Source: Neocallimastix lanati (nom. inval.)
Taxonomy: Eukaryota; Neocallimastigomycota; Neocallimastigomycetes; Neocallimastigales; Neocallimastigaceae
NCBI GenBank assembly: GCA_016946835.1
Contig: JACVTC010000017.1
Location: forward strand, 1,397,501 to 1,415,000
Reading direction: 5' to 3'
DNA: 17,500 bases
Shown here in pieces: positions 1 to 7,809 of this stretch. The translations under genes were made by a program, and so were the position numbers. Positions within the stretch are counted from its first letter, which is position 1. Every line of letters starts with the position of its first letter. The notes under the pieces are model-generated. The model was not told the origin of the DNA. It saw only the letters and a program-made list of their open reading frames with translations, and did not search any database.

Positions 1-2
1 TT

Positions 3-884
3 GTAGGTTATGGAGAGATCACCTCATTTAAATGTCATTTAGACGTGTTATCCCTAATGTTTGGATTTACCTTCAGTTTTACTCCAGTGTTTCATCGACT
101 GGTATGTAATTTTCCCGAAAAAAATCTTTTCTCTTCTTGGGTGAGAAGAAATAAATATATATTTTTGTTATCTTTTGTGTTGGTGGACGTCCTACTGAAC
201 GAATTGCTGTTTCTATCATCGTACGAAACGGAAGTTCGAATTGTACGGGAGGGAAAAAACTTTAGATATTGTAAACATAATAATTTTAGTGGATATGCTA
301 TAGTGATTCTAGTTTTTATAGTAAAATTTATCATCATCATGATAATTACACTATTACTATTTCTAGAGTGGAGCCTTAAACGATCCGTTCGAGATATTCG
401 ATATACACTTTTTGTTGTCGTTATTACGATGATATTGTATATAATATTTATTATCATTAATATATTGGATATTGACCATTATATTGTACGTTTTACTCTC
501 CATTCATCTATTATTTTACTACTTTCAATATCCAATTATCTATTTTTATATGCTATTCGAATCGTCTTCTTATTTCAAAAAATTAGAGCTGGTTCCATTG
601 ATCTAAGGTCTAAATTTAATAATACTTTACCTTCAAATGTCATTGCTGGAAGTAAAGCTCATCTTCAGGAATTAACGCTCAGGGAACGATTAATGTTTTA
701 TCATAACTCTAAAGTCATCATTGGGCTTAAGGTTCCATCGAAGTCTAAATCAAACTCCAAAGTATCAATATCGGCTAGTGGTAATTTTGGTACTAAAATA
801 ACATCAGTAGAAACTAATTCAAGAAATGGGGTCAGCCAAAATACCAGTCAGGATGAAAGTGTTCACGTGATTTCATTTCCATAA
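3..884 (+). CDS. Class C (GABA-B/Grl-like) G-protein-coupled receptor, 3' end only (5' partial)
   Basis: The reading frame is open to the left edge (first full codon at 3) and stops with TAA at 882-884, so 293 C-terminal residues are visible and the start lies outside. The peptide fits TM3 to TM7 of a class C (7tm_3) receptor. A Cys (codon 33-35, in ITSFKCHL) sits where TM3 carries the conserved disulfide Cys, followed by FTPVFHRLVCNFPEKN at the inner end of TM3. TM4 is around KYIFLLSFVLVDVLLNELLF. A polar extracellular loop has a second Cys (codon 270-272), the expected ECL2 partner. TM5, TM6 and TM7 follow, ending in NYLFLYAIRIVFLFQ. A Ser/Asn-rich cytoplasmic tail of about 105 residues completes the protein. 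Gut fungi and Dictyostelium have many such receptors, often with a ligand-binding ectodomain, which would be upstream here. Ligand unknown. No intron is seen in the visible part. Family fairly sure; function inferred. Confidence 0.8.
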   Translation, partial: VGYGEITSFKCHLDVLSLMFGFTFSFTPVFHRLVCNFPEKNLFSSWVRRNKYIFLLSFVLVDVLLNELLFLSSYETEVRIVREGKNFRYCKHNNFSGYAIVILVFIVKFIIIMIITLLLFLEWSLKRSVRDIRYTLFVVVITMILYIIFIIINILDIDHYIVRFTLHSSIILLLSISNYLFLYAIRIVFLFQKIRAGSIDLRSKFNNTLPSNVIAGSKAHLQELTLRERLMFYHNSKVIIGLKVPSKSKSNSKVSISASGNFGTKITSVETNSRNGVSQNTSQDESVHVISFP

Positions 885-897
885 ATAAAATGAAATG

Positions 898-935
<38 letters not shown>

Positions 936-960
936 ATATATATATATATATATATATATT
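898..960. repeat. Poly-A tract followed by (TA)n microsatellite
   Basis: 36 consecutive A (898-933), then alternating TA from 935 to about 959, starting 14 bases after the GPCR stop codon. Typical simple sequence for this genome. Its position means it probably lies in or just past the 3' UTR of the GPCR transcript. Confidence 0.9.
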
Positions 961-1057
961 TAAATAATAATAATAATAATAACAAATATTAAAATAATAA
1001 AAAAAATTAAAAAAATAAAAAAAGTTAATAATACAAACATTTTAATACCATATTCAA

Positions 1058-1094
<37 letters not shown>

Positions 1095-1727
1095 AAAATA
1101 AAATAAGATAATAAAACAAGCGTTTTAATACCATAATCAAAAAAGAAAAAAAAAATTATACTTTATTTAATATACTAAATAATGACTATTTTACTTATTA
1201 TTATTTATTAATTTAAAATATAAAAAAATTTTTTTTTTTATTTTTTTTTAGATTATTTATTAATCATTCATAATTATTTTATATATATTTATATAATTTT
1301 TTTTTTATCAAAAAATATAAAAATAATAATAATAATTTTTCAATAACATATAATTAATATAACAATTTATAAAAAATGAAATTTTATTGTAAAAAAAAAA
1401 AAACACTATTTTCTAAATATTTATCTATCTAAATAAGTATATTAAATTATAAATATTATTATTAATATTAAATTATTTAATAGTGATACTCTTTAGTATA
1501 TTTTTTTTTTTTTTTTTTTTTTTGGTTAGAAATATTTATAAATATATATATATTATTATTTTGAAAGGTTTATCACCTCATTTATCTAACTACTTTAATT
1601 TTCATATTATAACAAATAAGTATTCATGATTAAATCATAGCTTTATTGAAATGGATGATAATTATACACTATAGAAATTTTTTGAACAAAATAATTTAGC
1701 AATAAAAAAAAAAAAAAAAAAAAAAAA

Positions 1728-1788
1728 TTAATTTCTATGTTTCTTCATTAACCTCAACCTCATTTCAACATTAACAACTGCTTCATTA

Positions 1789-1822
<34 letters not shown>

Positions 1823-1898
1823 CTGTATTTTCTAAAGATTTTAAAAAAATACATTTCTTTAAGCATTCTTCCTTTTTAGTTGGACCTTCTTTCTTCAT
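1728..1898 (-). CDS. Candidate 56-residue ORF or exon, unrecognised
   Basis: On the minus strand an ATG at 1898-1896 opens a frame to TAA at 1730-1728. It begins MKKEGPTKKEECLKKCIFLK, runs through 10 Lys encoded by the 1791-1822 homopolymer, and ends with LNEAVVNVEMRLRLMKKHRN. The non-homopolymer parts use Gly, Pro, Cys, Val and Arg codons that are rare in the surrounding 90%-plus A/T DNA, and the frame is kept on both sides of the homopolymer. A possible splice acceptor (ATAG) lies just before the ATG, so this could be a last exon rather than a whole gene. No family recognised. It could equally be a decayed gene fragment or chance. Confidence 0.25.
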
Positions 1899-2678
1899 TT
1901 TCTTCTATTTTTCTATTCTATTTATTAAAAAGTATTACTTATTTTTTGATTTTATGTTTAGATAATGGAATATTATTCATTATTTTATAATTTCTATTTA
2001 TTAATTTAGATTTTTTTTTTTTTAATTAATAGTTATATATTAAATACAAAATGTTTACAAAATTTTTACTACATAAAAATTTATAATATTAATAATAATA
2101 GATAATCGATTGATTGTTTGAATAAAATGTATCCTACTTTTTGATTTCTATATTACTTTGAATGATGTTATATATATATATATATAGGAATTTAAATTCA
2201 TTTAAATTGGCAATTAGATATTAATAATACACTTTCATATACAAATTTATCAATTTAATAATTTGTCCTATTTTCATAATTTGTGTTATAAAAAATCCAC
2301 AAATATTTTATATTTGATTTTCAATTTTTTAAATAATTTAATATAATATGATAATTAAAAATAAATAATTCAATTTTCTTTCTTTATGGTACCAGTTACA
2401 AAATATTAATCTAACATGTGCATAATTAAAATTTTTTGTTTCCAATATATTTTTAGAAATTAGAAATTTATTATTTTTGTTTCCAATTTTTTTTTTTATT
2501 TATTTAATTTATATATATTTTACATATAAAAAGTTTAAATAAATAATTTTTTTATAATTTAAAAAAAAAAAAAATTAATATATTGAATAAAGTATGATTT
2601 TTTGAATTCCATTTATATTTATATATATATTATTAATATTAATATTAATTAATATTATATAAAAAAAAAAAAAATTTA

Positions 2679-2783
2679 CTACAGTAATTTAAATCTTTGT
2701 TTATTACTGTATTGTGAAAGTAGTCCTTGTAGATAATGACTCTCTTTTACAATGGCATCTTTTAATAAAGATAATATTGTATT
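2679..2783 (-). pseudogene. Short coding-like island, possible gene fragment
   Basis: The minus strand is open for 34 codons and ends at TAG (2681-2679). It reads LLKDAIVKESHYLQGLLSQY followed by a basic end (SNKQRFKLL). G+C is visibly higher than in the flanks and the residue mix is that of a soluble helical protein. There is no start codon in the open stretch and a TAA lies just upstream (2786-2784), so at best it is an exon or a remnant. It is on the same strand as the 1728-1898 island, about 800 bases upstream of it in the direction of reading. No family recognised. Confidence 0.2.
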
Positions 2784-3377
2784 TTATAATAGCATATTAT
2801 ATAATCATTAATTAATAATAATAATAATAATAAATATTATATATTTTTGTTTTATATATTCACTTTTAAATTTTCTCAAAACGGTATTATTAACTTTTCA
2901 ATATTAATAATCTATAAATCTATAATTATATATTTATTAAATTACTTTTAAAAAAAGATACACTTTAAAATTATGGTTATACATATTACAGATATATATT
3001 ATTAAAGAAATATTATCATAAATGTATATACAATAAAAAATATCATCTATTTATATATATATATATGAATTTATAAAAAAAAAAAAAAATAAATTTAATA
3101 TTCAATAAAAGTATATTGCTTCTCCATTTTAATAATATAATTGGTATAATTAATTATAAAATAAAATAAAATAAATAAAATAATTATTTCCTTAATTATT
3201 ACATAATCCAAATCTATTATTAAATAATCTAACCTATTGAATAATTAAAAATCACGTTAAAATTCTCGTTTAAAGATTATGGTTGTAATTGGATACAAAA
3301 AAAAAAAAGAGAAAAAAGAGAAAAAAAGAGAAAAAAACAGAATATTAAATTAAATTATTTTAAATAATATTAAGTTG

Positions 3378-3401
3378 AATTAAATTAAATTAAATTAAAT
3401 T
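3378..3401. repeat. Pentanucleotide (TTAAA)n microsatellite
   Basis: About five tandem copies of a five-base TTAAA-type unit, with degenerate copies on both sides (3345-3420). Simple sequence with no apparent function. Confidence 0.8.
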
Positions 3402-3898
3402 ATATTATATTAACATTAAAAATCTATAAAGTTAAACTATTTAAATATTTATTTTATATATTTTAATAATATATTTATTTTTTATTATTTAAAAAAAAAT
3501 AAAAAAAAAAAAAAAAAAGATTTATTTATTAATTTGAATATTTATCTGAATATAAAATATAAACATTTTTACTTTAATAATTAATGAATAAAAAACAGTA
3601 AAAAAAAAAAAACAAAAAAAAAAAAAAACATTATTATTTTTTATTATTTTTTTTATAAAATAATAATAATAAAGTAAATATAAAGTATATATAAAAATAT
3701 AATAATAGAAAATAAAGTGAAGTAACAATATATTAAAATAAAACAAATAAAAAAAAATATATAAATTTTTAAGTAAATATATAGAAAAAATATTAATATA
3801 AATATAAAAATAAATATAAATATAAATATAAATTTAAATAAAATAAAATAAATATATAATAATAATAATAACAATAATAATAACAAAATAAATATAAA

Positions 3899-5316
3899 AT
3901 GAAGAAATTGAATGTTTTATCATGTTATTTAATTCATGGACTTGGTGGTGAAAATAAAGATTTCACAGCTGTACAACAAAATCTTGAAAAAACTTTTGAA
4001 CAATTATTTAAAAAAGATGATGATAATGAAGTAAGTAATATTATAAATTGCTATCGTACAAGTGCAAATTCAGGAATGAAATCAACTTTTCCATTAGAAA
4101 CAATGTTTGAAAATGAATTCAATGAATATATTAAATATTTTGAAGATACTTTAATTAAAGATTTAAAAAGTAATGAAAGTAAATATAATAAATTTGAAGA
4201 TGTTGATTGTGAAATATATATTTCATTTTCTGGTCATTCATTAGGTGGAAATGTTGCACGAGGTTTAATAACAAAACTCTATTCAATGTATACCAAAGAT
4301 AATGAAAATTATGAAAATTATTTTGAATATATTAAAAAAGAATATTCATTTATTAAAGCAGTAAAACCATGCTCTTACTTATCACTAAGTTCACCGCACC
4401 TTGGTTCACTTGTGTCAGCTCCAAATGAAACAAGTAAATTTATAAAGAAACTTGAAAAAAAAGTTGTTAAATCATTTATAAATATAGTTATTGGAGATGT
4501 TGGTAAACAGTTAACATTTCAAGATGATAAAATTGTATCAAAAACAGATAATAAGGATACACAAAATAATAGTGACACAACAAAAGATAAACAACCATCA
4601 AAATACTCTTTAATTAATTGCTGTAATAAAGAATCTATGGATGCATTAGCAAGGTTTCCAAATAGAACATTAACAGCATTTTTACGTTATGATTTACAAG
4701 TAAAATATTGTTCAGCAATGGGTTGTATTGAAACCCCATTACCTTCAATTTTAGAAAATGAAAAAGATATATTAATTGATGATAAAACAAATGATACAAG
4801 AATTGTTATGTATTCAGGTTTTGAAGGTTCAGAACTAGAATATTATCAAAAAGAATTATTTAATGAAGAGGTATCCAAAGACTTTTATTATAAAAATACT
4901 AAAGTTGTACCTTCCCCAGACATTGACGATCAGATTAAAAGAGCTTTAATTAATAAAAGAAAACAAAATGAAAAAAATAAAGAACAAACAAATAATGAGT
5001 CAAATGAAGAAAATAATATTCCTGAAAACTATGGTATATATATATATATATATATAATTTTTTTTTTTTTTTCATAATTTAAATTTCAAATTTAAATTTC
5101 AAAATTAATAATAATAATCAATTATCAAATAATTATATATATATATATTGATATTAATCTATTTATTATTATTTTTATTTATTATTATTTATTATTATTT
5201 ATTATTATTTATTATTATTCATTATTATTTATTGAATAAATATATGTATAAAATAACTTTTTTATATTATTATATTTATTTATTTATTTATTTATTTATT
5301 ATTATTATTATTATTA

Positions 5317-5365
<49 letters not shown>

Positions 5366-5687
5366 TAATGTAGAGGAAATGGAAGAAGAATTTTTAATTG
5401 ATAATGATAATCAAACTGAAATACCTGTTGCATTAATTAAATTATTTAATCAAATTCCATTTAGGAGAATTTCATTTGATTTTGTTGTCCCTTATGGTTT
5501 ATTAAGAATGCTTACTCATGGACTTTGTCTTGATGTTGACTTTTTCTTAGCTCGGAGAGCTTGTATAAAAATGATGGCTGAAAAAACTAAAGCTTTTTAT
5601 AGCCATTTATTAATCTCAGATTTTATTAAAACATCTGAACAAACAAATACTTACTCATTATTACAACTTACTAACAAGAACAATTAA
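3899..5687 (+). CDS. ROG1-like DUF676 serine esterase/lipase (two exons: 3899-5033, 5374-5687)
   Basis: A predicted alpha/beta-hydrolase of the eukaryotic DUF676 family (yeast ROG1, plant and animal FAM135-like proteins), expected to hydrolyse lipid esters; substrate unknown. Joining the exons gives 482 residues. Seen motifs: oxyanion-side HGLGG (13-17); nucleophile elbow GHSLGGN with Ser114; family motif SSPHLGS (164-170); FPNRTLTAFLRYDLQ, whose Asp265 matches the acidic triad residue; and exon 2 IPFRRISFDF...LTHG, where His427 sits at the place of the family's C-terminal catalytic His. Two N/D/K/E-rich low-complexity stretches (about 208-232 and 353-377) are typical of this genome. There is no signal peptide, so it is probably cytosolic or membrane-peripheral. 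The ATG at 3899 is chosen because the HGLGG strand begins only about 10 residues later. AATAAA at 5721-5726 is a possible polyadenylation signal. Family confident; the spliced structure is likely. Confidence 0.85.
5034..5373 (+). other. Spliceosomal intron of the esterase gene (phase 1, 340 bp)
   Basis: The donor is G|GTATAT after base 5033, and the acceptor TAG ends at 5373. Splicing joins codon base G (5033) to AG (5374-5375), making Glu, and continues in frame into GAA ATG GAA. Without removal the protein would end after 14 low-complexity residues and lose its likely catalytic His. The intron is simple sequence throughout: (TA)n at the donor, TTTATTATTA-type tandem units at 5158-5310, and a run of 40 T (5319-5358) as the polypyrimidine tract. 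An alternative acceptor AG at 5374-5375 would shift the frame. Confidence 0.75.
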
Positions 5688-5799
5688 AAAAAAAAAAAAT
5701 TTTTTATTTTTTTTTAAATTAATAAAACCGATTTATATTTGCTTAAGAAAAAATAATGTCAAAAAAGGTTGATAAACAATCAGAAAAATAAAATAAATA

Positions 5800-6050
5800 G
5801 TAGATAAATATTTGTAAATTGTAGAAATGAATAAAATTAAATAAAGTAAAAAATTAATAGTATTTAAATGTAAAAAAAAAAAAATACAGATTGAATTAAA
5901 TAAAATGAAATAAAAAACAAATGGTTGATATACAAATGTAAAGCACAAATCGAATAAAATCAAATAAAACAAAAGTAAATGAATAAATGGAATGATATAT
6001 ATAAATGCAAAATATAGATTGAATAAAATAAGATAAATTGAGAAAATAGA
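5800..6050. repeat. Degenerate tandem repeat, about 68-bp period
   Basis: Related units recur with an AAATG(T/C)A(A) core at 5866, 5934 and 6003, each followed after a short A-rich stretch by a (C/A)GATTGAATAAAAT-like or ATCGAATAAAATCAAATAAA-like segment. A further, more diverged unit begins around 5816. The units differ by point changes and small indels, so this is an old array. Confidence 0.5.
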
Positions 6051-6490
6051 ATAAAAAGTGAAATAATAATAAATATAAAAATATAAAATAGATAGTGAGT
6101 TAATACAAAAAAAAAAAAAAAAAACGAAAGTATGAAAAAATAAAAAAAATAAAAAATAAAAAAAATAATAATTAAGTAGTTTAATAAAATAACACATTAA
6201 TAAAATTAAATAAATAGTGAACTAGGAAAGAAGAAAAAAAAAAAAAAAAGATAAATATATGAATAAAAATAAAAAAAAATAATGGTTAAGGATAATAAGT
6301 ATGAATAAAAGATAGAATTAATAGATAGTAAGGTAGAATAAAAAGAAAAGAATTAATAATATAAAAATTAATTATATATATATATATAGATATATAGATA
6401 TTTATTTATTTTTTTTTTTAAAAAGAAATGCATTCTGAATTAAAATTTACTTTATTTTATTTTGTTATATACTATTTTTATTGATATTTC

Positions 6491-6526
<36 letters not shown>

Positions 6527-6639
6527 AAAAATAACTATTAGTAATGAAAATTACATAATTTTTAGTTTTAAGATTATTATATTAAAATAATTTAATAATT
6601 ATTGTTTAAAAAAAATTATATATTATTATTTTTTTTTAT

Positions 6640-6760
6640 TCTATTATTTATTTATCTGTTATTTATTTATTTATCTGTTATTTATTTATCTGTTATTTAT
6701 CTGTTATTTATTTATTTATTCTATTATTTATTTATTTATTTATTTACTTGTTTATTTCAA
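6640..6760. repeat. TTTA minisatellite with interspersed TCTG steps
   Basis: Tandem TTTATTTATCTGTTA-type units of varying length (6651-6719), flanked by ATTCTATTATTTA at each end (6638-6650 and 6718-6730). The alternation of TTTA blocks with TCTG is regular enough to suggest slippage of a compound unit. Confidence 0.8.
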
Positions 6761-7291
6761 AATGTCAAAAATATTATTTAATTTAGATTAACTCCATATA
6801 TTTAACTGTTTAAATGAGAAAATACCAATTTTAGCACGTTATAAAATACATTTTTAATTTTAATGCTTAAATTAAAATTTAATAAATTGATCTAATAAAT
6901 TAGAATTGTATTTGAAATATATATATTTAAATAAGATTAATAATTAATTTAATGTATAAATAATTAAGAATTTTTTTTTTTTTTTTTAGTTGACTTCGCC
7001 TTCTTTTATATATTTATTATATATTTATTTATTATATATATTTATTATATATATTTATTTATTATATATTTATTTAATTATATATTTATTTAATATATAT
7101 ATTAAAATTTATATATATTATTTAAATAATTATTAATTAAAACATAAAAAAACAATACGTAAAAATAAAAATAAAAATGGAACCATTCACCAAACTACAA
7201 AATAAAAAATATAAAAAATAATAAAAAATAATAAAAATATAAAAATATAAAAATATAAAAATATAAAAAAATAAAAAAATATATAAAAAAC

Positions 7292-7332
7292 AATTAATAA
7301 TTAATAATTAATAATTAATAATTAATAATTAA
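7292..7332. repeat. 7-bp tandem array (ATTAATA)n
   Basis: Nearly six perfect copies of a seven-base unit. It sits just before the point from which the gene A flank can be aligned with the flank of psi-C, so it is close to the left edge of the duplicated block. Confidence 0.85.
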
Positions 7333-7424
7333 CATTATTTTTTCTACGTTATCAAAATTTTATAGATAATAAAATTAACAAATATATATGTAATGTCATT
7401 ATTTGTAATTTTTTTTTTTTTTCC

Positions 7425-7476
7425 AAGAAAAGGAAATTTAATATAGAATTGCCAAGATAATTAAACTATAAAAACT
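7425..7476 (+). promoter_or_regulatory. Upstream block shared with psi-C (possible regulatory element)
   Basis: About 52 bases beginning AGAAAAGGAAATTTAAT recur at 15039-15091 with only about four mismatches and one indel by eye, although DNA on either side has diverged much more. It lies about 340 bases before the gene A start. It may be a preserved promoter element, or merely the least simple-sequence and so most easily aligned part of the duplicated flank. Gene B lacks an obvious copy. Confidence 0.3.
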
Positions 7477-7809
7477 TAAAAAAAAAAAAAAAAAAACTAA
7501 TTACATTATTAGGAATCGATTCCAAATTTTTAATGTATTTTTTTTTAAATAATAATAATAATAATAAATAACAATGATCAGTGATTTTTTAGAAAAAGGT
7601 TCCAAAACATATAAAAAGAAATAAATTTTCCTAATATAATTTTTTTTTTATTTTTTTAAATTTTTACTACGCATTAATTTTATTTTAATATATATTTATT
7701 GTCAAAAGTAATTAAAAGAAAATCAAAAATTATATATAATATATTATATAGAAATAAAAACGAATAGTTTTTTTATCCTATCTTTTTAAAAAAAAAATAA
7801 AAATAAAAA

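Larger units (their letters stand above)
885..3898. other. 3-kb A/T-rich intergenic region between the GPCR and the esterase
   Basis: Almost wholly A and T. It holds a 36-A run directly after the GPCR stop, a (TA)n run, AAT/TAA trinucleotide tracts (965-980, 1061-1089, 2816-2833), poly-T tracts near 1500-1523 and 1791-1822, and poly-A near 1705-1727 and 3493-3519. No convincing gene is present. The only stretches with richer composition are the two minus-strand islands entered separately (1728-1898, 2679-2783) and 1560-1690, which is not open in any frame. The last 300 bases before the esterase start are A-rich and presumably hold its promoter, but no specific element can be recognised in such biased sequence. 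Confidence 0.8.
5688..7809. other. Repeat-rich A/T intergenic region between esterase and beta-helix gene A
   Basis: No gene is supported. It holds a degenerate roughly 68-bp tandem repeat (5800-6050), a 28-A run near 6497-6524, a TTTA/TCTG minisatellite (6640-6760), TATATTTATT arrays (7005-7095), A(n)T arrays (7200-7280) and a 7-bp TAATTAA-type array (7292-7332). From about 7330 onward it is the 5' flank of gene A and has a diverged copy at about 14970-15570. The frame that stays open on the minus strand at 5733-6197 is a product of stop-poor composition (Phe/Leu/Ile/Tyr only). Confidence 0.75.

Noticed and set aside
92-457. 121-codon frame on the minus strand
   Set aside because: It lies opposite the GPCR coding frame, which has recognisable family features; the antisense product has none.
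1560-1690. Less A/T-rich stretch sharing ATCACCTCATTTA-like words with the GPCR gene start of the window (18-30)
   Set aside because: The shared word is short, stops occur in all frames and no further GPCR-like sequence follows; chance is the better reading.
3522-3886. Two minus-strand frames of 74 and 77 codons
   Set aside because: Products are only Phe/Ile/Leu/Tyr/Lys from A/T repeats; no start context or protein-like composition.
5733-6197. 154-codon minus-strand frame
   Set aside because: It runs over a degenerate tandem repeat and poly-A tracts; the Phe/Leu/Ile/Tyr-only product resembles membrane segments only because of base composition.
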